A DNA stretch of 11,275 nucleotides from Clostridiales bacterium. GTDB taxonomy: Bacteria > Bacillota > Clostridia > Peptostreptococcales > Anaerovoracaceae. Below the pieces are notes generated by a model, which saw only the letters and a list, made by a program, of their open reading frames with translations, was not told where the DNA came from and did not search any database. The stretch lies in assembly GCA_012735285.1 (NCBI GenBank), contig JAAYHT010000186.1:1-11275 (forward strand), read 5' to 3'. Below are positions 1-7,371 of the stretch, piece after piece (within the stretch, counting starts at the first letter, position 1; each line of letters begins with the position of its first letter). A program made the translations under genes and the position numbers.

Positions 1-1
1 C

Positions 2-10
2 ATTATATCA
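2..10 (-). promoter_or_regulatory. Extended -10 promoter element pointing left out of the window
   Basis: On the minus strand these bases read TGATATAAT, a perfect extended -10 (TG, one base, TATAAT). The hexamer lies at 2-7 and the TG at 9-10. No -35-like hexamer sits 16-18 bases upstream, which is tolerated for extended -10 promoters. It lies downstream of the truncated amidohydrolase and would start a transcript leaving the left edge. The same nine bases recur in the acyl-CoA synthetase promoter at 7372-7380. The 59 bases here are AT-rich, and chance occurrence is possible. Confidence 0.35.
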
Positions 11-59
11 GAGGCCTTTCTTTTTTTATACTTTTTTGACACAAATGTATTATCTCATA

Positions 60-875
60 TCAGTCATCCCAATTAATTCCGTCATTTTCAAATAATTCAT
101 CTAAGTTTACTATAATTCTAATTGGAAGTTTTCCTTCACTTTCTAATAACCGATATGTGTCTATATCTTCGAAATAATTCCATATATTGGCCGAATAGGT
201 GTGAATTATGGTTATCCCTTTCGATACCATTTCATCAAAGACCTCAAGCATTATTTTTTGTTTTACTTCTGCTTCACTTAGTGGGTCTGGTACTATGTCA
301 TCAAAAATTGAAGTTGCGGCTTCGCGAAAGATTCCAGTCATTTCACCCCTATCATCAAGCTCTATTAAACCATCAAACTTCTTAATATCTTCTTCTGTAA
401 TAGAAGCCATTTCAATGGCTAAGCTATTTGCTACCATCACATGCAGACAGCACCTCCTAATTACTATAGGGTGCTCTCTACTTATTTTGTCTAAATCCCA
501 TCTGTTAGGAAGTCTGCTCTCTGGATATTTGTTTTGGTCAAAGCCAACCCCCTTGAGCCATCTTCCCTTTTCCGTCTCTAAAGCCCTCGCTCTAATAGTT
601 TGTATTAAAGCATCCATGCTCTTAACACTTTCCAAATTAATCAAGGCCTTGTTCTGGCAATAAGCATAAAGATGAAGGTGTGAATCACCCATACCAGAGA
701 TTACAGTTTTGCCTCCTAAGTCAACTATTTCTGAGGCTATATACTTTTGAGACTCATCTTTTGAACCAGCAAAGATAATTTTGCCCTTATCGATAGCTAA
801 AGCTTCAACAAGATCACCTCCTTCTTTTAATGTATATATTTTCCCCTTGCTTATAAGTGTATCAACATACTCCAT
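60..875 (-). CDS. Truncated YtcJ-type amidohydrolase (N-terminal half only)
   Basis: Metal-dependent amidohydrolase of the Amidohydro_3/YtcJ type, a family that hydrolyses amide bonds in small N-substituted compounds in the cytoplasm. Visible marks are the beta-sandwich start (SKGKIYTL), the first metal motif GDSHLHL with His66 and His68, the family stretch FDQNKYPESRLPNRWDLDK, the HVMVANS block and GEMTGIFREAA. The protein ends at 271 residues, whereas relatives run to about 520-540. The later barrel strands, with the remaining His/Asp metal ligands, are absent. After the TGA stop, all three frames close within 20 codons and show no family sequence, so a simple frameshift inside the window does not explain the loss. 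Start: the ATG at 875 has AAGGA about 8 bases upstream; an in-frame ATG at 884 abuts the same AAGG and is a poor start. It is last in the antiporter-peptidase unit. It is probably a decaying gene, although the remaining frame is fully open. Confidence 0.8.
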   Translation of the reverse strand: MEYVDTLISKGKIYTLKEGGDLVEALAIDKGKIIFAGSKDESQKYIASEIVDLGGKTVISGMGDSHLHLYAYCQNKALINLESVKSMDALIQTIRARALETEKGRWLKGVGFDQNKYPESRLPNRWDLDKISREHPIVIRRCCLHVMVANSLAIEMASITEEDIKKFDGLIELDDRGEMTGIFREAATSIFDDIVPDPLSEAEVKQKIMLEVFDEMVSKGITIIHTYSANIWNYFEDIDTYRLLESEGKLPIRIIVNLDELFENDGINWDD

Positions 876-893
876 TTGCAACATCCTTTTTAT

Positions 894-931
894 AGATAAA
901 GCCAGAATCCTGAAGGCGCCTGGCTTTATCT
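894..931 (-). other. Intergenic hairpin between peptidase and amidohydrolase genes
   Basis: A perfect 12-base inverted repeat (AGATAAAGCCAG at 894-905 and CTGGCTTTATCT at 920-931) encloses a 14-base loop. In the minus-strand mRNA it falls between the peptidase stop and the amidohydrolase ribosome-binding site. It is followed by ATAAAAAGG rather than a run of U, so it is not a classical intrinsic terminator in that direction. It may be an mRNA 3'-end stabiliser, a partial attenuator or an RNase stop that lowers expression of the last gene. On the plus strand the tail is only weakly T-rich. Confidence 0.55.
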
Positions 932-946
932 GTTTAATTGGGAATT

Positions 947-2134
947 TTAGTCTGTTAGTGTTTGCTCCAAGAAATCATATATGACCTCAGCTGTCTTTAT
1001 AGTTGAAGAAATGGTAGCACACTCATCATTGCTGTGGAAGTTTTCTCCTTCAGGTCCGAATATAACTACTGGCGCATTGACTCTTGAACCAAGATAATTA
1101 AAGTCGCCTATGCTTTTAAAATACTCTATAATAGGTTCTTTCTGACAGACATTTACTATTGATTTTATAAACTTCTTAACCATTGGTTCATCTTTGCTGA
1201 CTGTATACGGCATAAAACCTCTAGAACCTTCACTGGGAGCTTCTCTAAAGCTAATCTTATAATCACAAACAATATTGGCTCTACTTACAGCCTTTTCTAT
1301 CTCTTTAATAATAGTACCTTCGTCTTCACCCACCACAATATGCCAAAACAATTTTACCCTGGCATAATCGGGTACGCTACATGCTCCACCGTCACTTTCT
1401 ACAGCTACTACACAGGCGTCTCCCCTCCCTAGATGCTCATCAACTATATAATTTATATTCTCTAGCTCGCATATGACCTTCGCTGCATCTAAAGCTGCAT
1501 TTTTGCCCTTTTCCGGTAATGCTGCATGGGCAGATTTGCCAAATAACTCTATATCTAATCCATATCCTCCCCTTGCACCTAAACATACTACTGGAAAAGG
1601 ACTTGCAGTGAAACCGGCAGAAGGTTCGGTTACTATTGAAAAGTCGACCTTATCTAAAAAACCATCTTCTATTAACGCGTTTGTACCCAACCCATAGGGT
1701 CCTTCCTCGACCGAAACATATGTCGATAAGATCTTACCTTTAAAAGTTGGATGGGTTTCTGTAAAATATTTCAGAGCAAGCATTGTTGCCACACAACCAG
1801 ATTTCATGTCTAAAACACCTACTCCATACAACCTGTCACCTTCAACATGCCCTGCATAGGGTTCTTTTGTCCATCCACTACATAGTTTGACTGTATCAAG
1901 GTGCCCATTAATGCATATCGTTGGGCCTGGTTCGCCGCCATCCAGCTCGAGTATAATATTTTTTCCTTTAAATCCTGTCACCTTTTTTTCATGGTATTCA
2001 TGGAAATAAGCATTCATCTTATTACTTTCAAACCAGTCCTTAACAAATGACATGATTTCATCTTCTTCGAAATAGGGGCTAGGAATAGATACGAGTTTTT
2101 TCATTAATTCTAAAACTTCATTTTGATTTATCAT
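947..2134 (-). CDS. M20 family zinc metallopeptidase (ArgE/DapE-like deacylase or dipeptidase)
   Basis: Cytoplasmic M20/M28-clan hydrolase that removes an acyl group or cleaves a short peptide using two zinc ions. The set of catalytic residues is complete: GHLDT with His78 and catalytic Asp80, GVLDMKSG with Asp109, SVEEG with catalytic Glu143 and ligand Glu144, TEPS with Glu170, and FHSNDE with His367. Residues near 180-290, including a KSAHAA segment around His203, form the dimerisation lid typical of ArgE/DapE/CPG2 enzymes. Its 395 residues are normal for the family. The ATG at 2134 has GGAG six bases upstream; a GTG at 2146 would start in front of that site and is less likely. Only 19 bases separate it from the antiporter stop, so the two are cotranscribed. 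The substrate cannot be read from the sequence; an N-acyl amino acid, a dipeptide or a YgeY-like selenium-linked role are all possible. Confidence 0.9.
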   Translation of the reverse strand: MINQNEVLELMKKLVSIPSPYFEEDEIMSFVKDWFESNKMNAYFHEYHEKKVTGFKGKNIILELDGGEPGPTICINGHLDTVKLCSGWTKEPYAGHVEGDRLYGVGVLDMKSGCVATMLALKYFTETHPTFKGKILSTYVSVEEGPYGLGTNALIEDGFLDKVDFSIVTEPSAGFTASPFPVVCLGARGGYGLDIELFGKSAHAALPEKGKNAALDAAKVICELENINYIVDEHLGRGDACVVAVESDGGACSVPDYARVKLFWHIVVGEDEGTIIKEIEKAVSRANIVCDYKISFREAPSEGSRGFMPYTVSKDEPMVKKFIKSIVNVCQKEPIIEYFKSIGDFNYLGSRVNAPVVIFGPEGENFHSNDECATISSTIKTAEVIYDFLEQTLTD

Positions 2135-2153
2135 AACTCTCTCCACTCTATTA

Positions 2154-3608
2154 TTAAGCTAACACTTCATCTTCATATTCTCTGTTTATCTCTGCTTGCT
2201 CCTCATCGGTGTTATACCATATGAATTTACCTGTTATTCCATATATAACAGCTATGATTGGTACGAATATAGCCAAGTAAGTATAGGGTAAGTATTCGAG
2301 TGTTGCAACGCCTAAGGTGCCTGTGAAGTATACTCCGCATAAACCCCAAGGAACCAATGGTGAGGTTACGGTGGCAGCATCTTCACAAGTTCTTGATGCA
2401 ACATGTCTCTTAATCTTCAATCTGTCATAAGCTGGTAAATACATTCTGCCCGGAATGAGGATTGCCACATATTGGCTAGCTGAAAGCATATTTACTAAGA
2501 GAGCTGATATTACATGTGATATTATCAGGTTTCTAGCATTCTTCGTCAATGCTACCATCTTGTCTAATAGTGCACCCAAGATTCCTGTCTTCTCTAATAT
2601 CCCACCATAGCTCAATCCTAAGTATCCTAGAGAGACGGTCCACATCATTGCTTGTATTCCGCCTCTATTTAACAATCTATCTACATCCGCAATACCTGTA
2701 TCAATAACAAATCCATAGTTCATAAATGACATCATTTCATAGATGTTATAGCCATTTATTATCATAGCGATAAACATTCCTACTAGTGATGCAATAACCA
2801 TTACTGCAAGGGCGCTTACTTGTCTATAGGCCAGTACAACCACCACTACTAAAGGAATAAGCGTAATTATAGAAATGAGAGGTGAAAAGTCAAATTGGGT
2901 AGCTAGCCCTGTCAAAATACTATCTACTGCCGAAGAATCAACTGTTTCGGCAGTATATCTCATGCCTAGAATAAAGTAAATCACTAATGCTATAACAAAA
3001 GCAGGAATAGTTGTATATAACATGCTTTTAATGTGTTTAAATAAATTAGCTTCGCAAACACCTGCAGCCAGATTCGTGGAGTCTGAAAGTGGAGAAAGCT
3101 TATCTCCAATAATAGCTCCTGAAATTATGGCTCCTGCTGCCATTGACCCAGGAATCCCTAAACCCATACTAATACCCATAAAGGCTACTCCAAAAGTAGC
3201 CCCAGTGGTATAACTGCTTCCTGTTGACATAGAAGCAATTCCACAAATTAACGCCGCAGTAAAAAGGAACATGGATGGGGAAATAAGTTGTAATCCATAA
3301 TACATAAGAACTGGTATGGTACCGGATGCAATCCAAGTTGGAATTAACATACCGATTAACATAAGGATTAACATGGGGATTGTTGCAATTTTGCATCCAT
3401 GAATTATTCCTTCTTCAATGCGCTTCCACTTCATTCCACCCAGCATCAGTACTATAGTGGCAAAACTGATAGCAAATATCAGCGTTAGATGGATATCAGG
3501 ACCGCCTACCTGGATGACTTGAACAACTAGCAGAACAAATAGAAAAATAACAACTAAAAATGCAATTCCAAAAGATGGCCTGGTCAATTCCTTTTGCTTG
3601 TCTACCAT
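2154..3608 (-). CDS. nhaC: NhaC family Na+/H+ (or metabolite/cation) antiporter
   Basis: Integral membrane secondary transporter of the NhaC family, 484 residues with about 11-12 hydrophobic segments. Family members exchange Na+ for H+ or, as in the MleN type, couple H+ and Na+ to an organic solute such as malate/lactate. Two hallmark blocks are present: GDKLSPLSDSTNLA at 168-181, where relatives often have Thr for the second Ser, and SRTCEDAATVTSPLVPWG at 405-422. The N-terminus is cytoplasmic and charged, and an acidic tail ends the protein. The ATG at 3608 is supported by a perfect AAGGAGG nine bases upstream. It is first in the unit with the M20 peptidase and the truncated amidohydrolase. 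That context suggests solute uptake or ion balance tied to the hydrolases, rather than general salt tolerance. Its leader contains an inverted repeat that overlaps the start codon (see 3605-3665). The exact substrate is not known. Confidence 0.9.
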   Translation of the reverse strand: MVDKQKELTRPSFGIAFLVVIFLFVLLVVQVIQVGGPDIHLTLIFAISFATIVLMLGGMKWKRIEEGIIHGCKIATIPMLILMLIGMLIPTWIASGTIPVLMYYGLQLISPSMFLFTAALICGIASMSTGSSYTTGATFGVAFMGISMGLGIPGSMAAGAIISGAIIGDKLSPLSDSTNLAAGVCEANLFKHIKSMLYTTIPAFVIALVIYFILGMRYTAETVDSSAVDSILTGLATQFDFSPLISIITLIPLVVVVVLAYRQVSALAVMVIASLVGMFIAMIINGYNIYEMMSFMNYGFVIDTGIADVDRLLNRGGIQAMMWTVSLGYLGLSYGGILEKTGILGALLDKMVALTKNARNLIISHVISALLVNMLSASQYVAILIPGRMYLPAYDRLKIKRHVASRTCEDAATVTSPLVPWGLCGVYFTGTLGVATLEYLPYTYLAIFVPIIAVIYGITGKFIWYNTDEEQAEINREYEDEVLA

Positions 3609-3665
3609 GATATGTAACCTCCTTTTTCTTTTTATAGTATCAGTTACATTTTTTAGATATCATGG
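3605..3665 (-). promoter_or_regulatory. Hairpin overlapping ribosome-binding site and start codon of the antiporter gene
   Basis: On the minus strand, CCATGATAT and GTAAC (3665-3657 and 3647-3643) are exactly complementary to GTTACATATCATGG at 3618-3605. This makes a 14-pair stem broken by one 9-base bulge, with a 24-base loop. The 3' arm contains the ATG start at 3606-3608. The AAGGAGG (3618-3624) sits at the loop edge, with its last base in the stem. If transcription starts beyond 3665, the start codon would be paired in the mRNA. A -10-like TATAAA lies inside the loop, so the repeat could instead be a DNA operator. No known riboswitch or T-box was recognised. Confidence 0.5.
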
Positions 3666-3689
3666 ATATTTATTTTAAAAAATAAATAT
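3666..3689. repeat. AT-only palindrome upstream of the antiporter gene
   Basis: A perfect 11-base inverted repeat (ATATTTATTTT at 3666-3676 and AAAATAAATAT at 3679-3689) with a two-base centre. It lies directly upstream of the start-codon hairpin, in the stretch where the antiporter promoter should be. It could be a repressor-binding site or an upstream promoter element. In such AT-rich DNA a chance palindrome cannot be excluded. Confidence 0.45.
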
Positions 3690-3699
3690 TTATATATAA

Positions 3700-3738
3700 T
3701 TTAAACATAAATAAAACTTTTTTAAACATAAATAAAAC
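3700..3738. repeat. Tandem 18-base direct repeat, 21-base period
   Basis: The 18-mer TTTAAACATAAATAAAAC occurs exactly twice, at 3700-3717 and 3721-3738. The 21-base spacing is two helical turns, so both copies would face the same side of the DNA. The copies lie between the acyl-CoA synthetase terminator and the antiporter gene, and the right copy overlaps the terminator's T-rich tail on the minus strand. They may be a paired protein-binding site or a small tandem duplication of the terminator tail. Confidence 0.6.
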
Positions 3739-3766
3739 AGCAAGGACGGTTCTAAACGAACCGTCC
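3725..3766 (-). terminator. Intrinsic terminator of the acyl-CoA synthetase operon
   Basis: A perfect GC-rich nine-pair stem (GGACGGTTC at 3744-3752 and GAACCGTCC at 3758-3766) with a five-base loop is followed, on the minus strand, by a T-rich tail (TTGCTGTTTTATTTATG). It begins 17 bases past the stop of the downstream synthetase gene. It should separate that operon from the antiporter unit that follows in the same direction. Confidence 0.85.
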
Positions 3767-3783
3767 CGGATTTCTTTACTTGT

Positions 3784-5583
3784 TTATGCCCCTTTATTTG
3801 ATTCCACAAATCTTTTAATCTTTTTAGCCGTTGTCTTTTCAAATTCTCTTTTTCTTATGTCAATCTTTCTGATCTTTTTGAAGTATGGCAGTTCGGCATT
3901 CAGCTTATCCACTTCCTCCCATACAAGATCCAGGGCCTGCTGATCAGAATAGTCTTCACCCAATGCTTGTTTTATCTCTTCTTCATTAAGCCTTATCGTA
4001 GCATTTATTAGTGTTTCACCACTCTCTTCGCTATCCTTACCCCATACAAGTGATTCTTCAACGTAGGGGATCTTGCCTAAATAGTACTCAATCTCTTCAG
4101 GATAGACGTTCTTGCCGTTCTTTGTGATTATAACGCTTTTCTTTCTGCCTGTGATATAGACAAAGTTGTCTTTATCTATGTATCCCAGGTCTCCTGTGTG
4201 GAACCATCCATCCCTTAGTACTTCACGAGTAGCCTCTTCATTTTTATAATACCCTAGCATGATGTTAGGTCCTTTTGCACAGATCTCACCTATGCCTGTT
4301 TCTTCGTCCGGATCATCTATCTTTATTTCAACACCTGGAGGTGGGTATCCAGCTGACGCACTCCTCATACCTTTATCAGGGTTTATTGCACATATGGGTG
4401 CGCATTCGGTAAGCCCATAACCTTGCAGGCAATTTATTCCGAAATCATTGATACCATCCAAAATTGCAGGATCAATAGCAGCTCCACCGCATATCATTGT
4501 CTTCATCCTGCCCCCGAATACGTCTGTTATCTTCTTTGGAACTAGATTAATTCCAACCTTTCTAGTAATTCGGTTTAGTTTTAATACAGTTTTAAGTTTT
4601 TTCTCCATCCCGCTCTTCTTAGCCTGAGCCCAAATCTTTTTATAAATACTCTCCATAATGAGCGGAACACAAAGGAACATAGTAGGTTTAATTTCGGATA
4701 TGTTCTTAACAATATGTTTTAAGCCTTCGCAGAAAGCTAATGAAGCACCCATGTAAAGTGGCATTAAGAATCCGCATGTGCACTCATAAGTGTGATGGAT
4801 AGGTAGGACTGAGAAGAAAACATCATCGGGCACTACATTTACTAGTGTGGGCGCAGTCATCAAGACCTCAACTATATTGCCATGGGATAGCATTACTCCC
4901 TTAGACATGCCTGTAGTACCGGATGTGAATAAGAGGACCCCCATTTTATCACGGTCTATAATAGCATCTATAAATTCTTTATTTCCTTCTTCTAAAAGTT
5001 TTTTGCCTTTTTCAATCAGTGATAAGATGGATAATTCATCATCTTTATCTTCACTTATCTCCATATTTATTACTGTTGTTAACTGGGTTTCTCCGCTATT
5101 TTTTACATCTATAAATGTTTGCTTGAATTTTTCATCGCAAAAGACACATGAAATCTCTCCATCTAAAACTAACTGCTTTAGTTCTGGTTCAGTAAGCTCT
5201 TTATCCAATGGGACTACAACCCCAGTGCCGCAAGCTATGGCTAAATATGCTATAGCCCAATGATATGAGTTCTCTCCTATAACCCCAATATGTTTATCCT
5301 TAAAGCCCATGGAGATAAGGGCTGTACCTAGCGAATCAACGTCTTTCTTAGCTTCTTTGAAGCTTATTGGCTTGTAAGGTCCTCCAGGAGTATCTTTTAC
5401 ATGAAATGCCGGCCTGTCTCCATACAATTCGGTACTTGTTTCAAGCATGTGCTTAAGATCGATAATGGGCCTTACATTTTTATAGAGAACCAATGGGTCT
5501 TTACTATTTTTAATTCCCTCTATCCTCGCTACTGCATATTCCCATTCCTTCGCCTTGATCTTTTCATAATCTTTATGATTCAT
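3784..5583 (-). CDS. AMP-forming long-chain acyl-CoA synthetase (paralogue 1, second gene)
   Basis: ANL-superfamily adenylate-forming enzyme that activates a carboxylic acid with ATP and transfers it to CoA. All core motifs are intact: phosphate loop TSGTTGMSKG at 220-229, YGLTE at 389-393, TGD at 463-465 with the ribose-binding Asp465, the hinge region TGRKK at 478-482, NGKNVYPEEIE at 489-499, and the C-terminal TTAKKIKR with catalytic Lys588. The sequence most resembles FadD-like long-chain fatty acid ligases. Its 599 residues include an extra N-terminal segment of about 30 residues compared with its neighbour. No signal peptide or membrane helix is evident, so it is cytoplasmic or peripheral. 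The ATG at 5583 has AAGGAG eight bases upstream. It follows its paralogue after a 15-base gap and ends before a strong terminator. Chain-length preference cannot be judged; an aryl acid or another acid substrate is possible. Confidence 0.92.
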   Translation of the reverse strand: MNHKDYEKIKAKEWEYAVARIEGIKNSKDPLVLYKNVRPIIDLKHMLETSTELYGDRPAFHVKDTPGGPYKPISFKEAKKDVDSLGTALISMGFKDKHIGVIGENSYHWAIAYLAIACGTGVVVPLDKELTEPELKQLVLDGEISCVFCDEKFKQTFIDVKNSGETQLTTVINMEISEDKDDELSILSLIEKGKKLLEEGNKEFIDAIIDRDKMGVLLFTSGTTGMSKGVMLSHGNIVEVLMTAPTLVNVVPDDVFFSVLPIHHTYECTCGFLMPLYMGASLAFCEGLKHIVKNISEIKPTMFLCVPLIMESIYKKIWAQAKKSGMEKKLKTVLKLNRITRKVGINLVPKKITDVFGGRMKTMICGGAAIDPAILDGINDFGINCLQGYGLTECAPICAINPDKGMRSASAGYPPPGVEIKIDDPDEETGIGEICAKGPNIMLGYYKNEEATREVLRDGWFHTGDLGYIDKDNFVYITGRKKSVIITKNGKNVYPEEIEYYLGKIPYVEESLVWGKDSEESGETLINATIRLNEEEIKQALGEDYSDQQALDLVWEEVDKLNAELPYFKKIRKIDIRKREFEKTTAKKIKRFVESNKGA

Positions 5584-5598
5584 TTCCCTTTCTCCTTT

Positions 5599-7317
5599 TT
5601 ATTTTTGGCCTACTAAATGGCGCTTTATTTTCTTAGTAGGCGTCTTCTCAAACTCCACATCTCTTATATTAAATCTTCTAACCCTTTTATAAAGCGGCAT
5701 TATATTATTAACCTTTTCAATGGCCTCATCTATTAAAGCCCTGACTTGGGATTCGCATATGTGGCCGAGCTTCTCTTTAATAGCCTCATAGTTTGGAAAG
5801 ATTTCAGCACAGACCACTACTTCCCCTTTCTTTTCTTCGTTCAACCCATATACTACGCATTCAGAAATAAAGTCGCTCTTTCCCAAATGATATTCTATCT
5901 CTTCGGGAAATATGTTCTTTCCGTTTTTAGTAACTATAACATTCTTTTTTCTTCCTGTTATATAAAGAAAATTATCCTTGTCTAAATATCCGTAATCTCC
6001 TGTATGCAGCCAACCATCCTTAAGAGCCTCAGCAGTTGCCTCAGGATCATCGAAATAGCCCAACATGACTGAATCGCTTTTACATACAATTTCACCTATT
6101 CCGTTTTCATCGGCATTTTCTATTCTGATCTCTGTACCAGGCATAGGAAGTCCAACTGAATCCCACTTGCTATACCTATCCTTATTAACTGCAACTATAG
6201 GGGAGCTTTCCGTTAAGCCGTACCCTTGAATCATATTTAAACCCATTGCGTTAAAATCCTCAACAACTTTTGGATCTATGGCTGCAGCTCCCGAAATCAA
6301 AAGATTTATTCCACCGCCTAATATATCGTGTATATCCTTAAAGATGAGTCTTGGCAATCTAGTATTATATAATCTAAAGAATTTAGATATAGCTATAGCC
6401 CTTCTCAGCTTGTTTGCCTTGCCAGACTTTTCAGCCTGTTTCCAAATTCTATTGTACATCGATTCGAATAATAATGGAACTCCCAACATAACATTTGCCC
6501 GAGCTTCGACCATATTCTTTACTATGTGCTTCAAGCCTTCGCAAATGGCAACACAACAACCCTGGTATAATGCAGTTAAAATATGGCAAGTCATTTCGTA
6601 AGTATGATGCATGGGTAATACCGAGAGTCCGATTTGACCTTCTACATTTACCATCTTAGACATGTTCATCACATTGGACATAATGTTTTTATGTGAAAGC
6701 ATAACCCCTTTGGATACCCCCGTTGTACCGGATGTAAAAAGAAGTATGCTCATTACATCGTTTTTAATTTCTTTATCAATGTAATCTCTGTTTCCAGACT
6801 GAACAAGCTGCTTACCCTGTTCAAGTAGAAGTTTTAACGAAAGAAGGTTTTGTTCATGTTTAATTGCATCCATATTAATTTTATACTCAATAAAATCTAA
6901 GCCTGAAATTGCATCATTAACAATTTCTTCCGACTTGCCAGAAAAGACTACAGCAGAAGCGCCTGATCTTTCAATAAGGCTTTTAATCTCAGTTGGATGC
7001 AACTCACGTTCTATAGGTACGATAACACCTACTCCACAACAAACTGCTAAATATGTAAGAACCCATTCGTAGCGGTTCTCACCGATTACTGCGATTTTTT
7101 TACCTTCTAAGCCATGATGTAATAGAGCTGTTCCTAGAGCGTTCATGTCTTCTTTTAATTGTTGATAGGTGATAGGTTTGTAATCGCCTCCCGGTTGGTC
7201 TTTTACCAAATAAGCATTTCTACCGGAGAATAGTAGCGTACTGCTATAGATTAAATCTTTTATATCATTAACGTATCTAGTTTCGTAAAGTTTGTTTTTA
7301 TATCTTTTTTTGTTCAT
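5599..7317 (-). CDS. AMP-forming long-chain acyl-CoA synthetase (paralogue 2, first gene)
   Basis: A second intact ANL-superfamily acyl-CoA ligase, clearly a paralogue of the downstream gene. They share GLKHIVKN, GYGLTE, the TGRKK hinge and NGKN..PEEIEY, and are collinear over the whole length. From the ATG at 7317 it has 572 residues, with phosphate loop TSGTTGVSKG at 195-204, YGLTE at 366-370, TGD at 439-441, TGRKK at 454-458 and TPTKKIKR with catalytic Lys563. It lacks the N-terminal extension of its neighbour. Start choice is not settled: the ATG at 7317 has AAGG ten bases upstream, while a GTG at 7323 has it four bases upstream; ATG is preferred. It is first in a two-gene operon driven by the extended -10 promoter at 7372-7400. 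Tandem copies suggest different acid specificities or different subunit roles, not a broken duplicate. Confidence 0.92.
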   Translation of the reverse strand: MNKKRYKNKLYETRYVNDIKDLIYSSTLLFSGRNAYLVKDQPGGDYKPITYQQLKEDMNALGTALLHHGLEGKKIAVIGENRYEWVLTYLAVCCGVGVIVPIERELHPTEIKSLIERSGASAVVFSGKSEEIVNDAISGLDFIEYKINMDAIKHEQNLLSLKLLLEQGKQLVQSGNRDYIDKEIKNDVMSILLFTSGTTGVSKGVMLSHKNIMSNVMNMSKMVNVEGQIGLSVLPMHHTYEMTCHILTALYQGCCVAICEGLKHIVKNMVEARANVMLGVPLLFESMYNRIWKQAEKSGKANKLRRAIAISKFFRLYNTRLPRLIFKDIHDILGGGINLLISGAAAIDPKVVEDFNAMGLNMIQGYGLTESSPIVAVNKDRYSKWDSVGLPMPGTEIRIENADENGIGEIVCKSDSVMLGYFDDPEATAEALKDGWLHTGDYGYLDKDNFLYITGRKKNVIVTKNGKNIFPEEIEYHLGKSDFISECVVYGLNEEKKGEVVVCAEIFPNYEAIKEKLGHICESQVRALIDEAIEKVNNIMPLYKRVRRFNIRDVEFEKTPTKKIKRHLVGQK

Positions 7318-7371
7318 TCTCACTATACCTTTTTAAATAATTGTTTGAATTTACAATCTTTCAGGCAGTTT

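Noticed and set aside
1..59. Readthrough or selenocysteine use of the TGA ending the amidohydrolase
   Set aside because: After the TGA the frame continues for only 18 codons of low-complexity, lysine-rich sequence before TAA, with no resemblance to the family and no selenocysteine insertion hairpin seen.
208..663. 151-codon plus-strand open frame opposite the amidohydrolase
   Set aside because: Antisense shadow with Ser/Leu-rich composition and no start signals; the minus-strand reading has clear family motifs.
3169..3396. 75-codon minus-strand open frame rich in Asn and Val-Asn repeats inside the antiporter gene
   Set aside because: It is an out-of-frame shadow on the same strand as nhaC, with no ribosome-binding site; its repeat look comes from codons for hydrophobic membrane helices.
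4847..5263. 138-codon plus-strand open frame opposite the acyl-CoA synthetase
   Set aside because: Antisense shadow: serine-rich low-complexity translation, no ribosome-binding site or promoter, and the opposite strand is clearly coding.
7340..7357. Small inverted repeat ATTGT...ACAAT in the acyl-CoA synthetase leader
   Set aside because: Only five-base arms in AT-rich sequence; expected by chance and too weak to call a regulatory hairpin.
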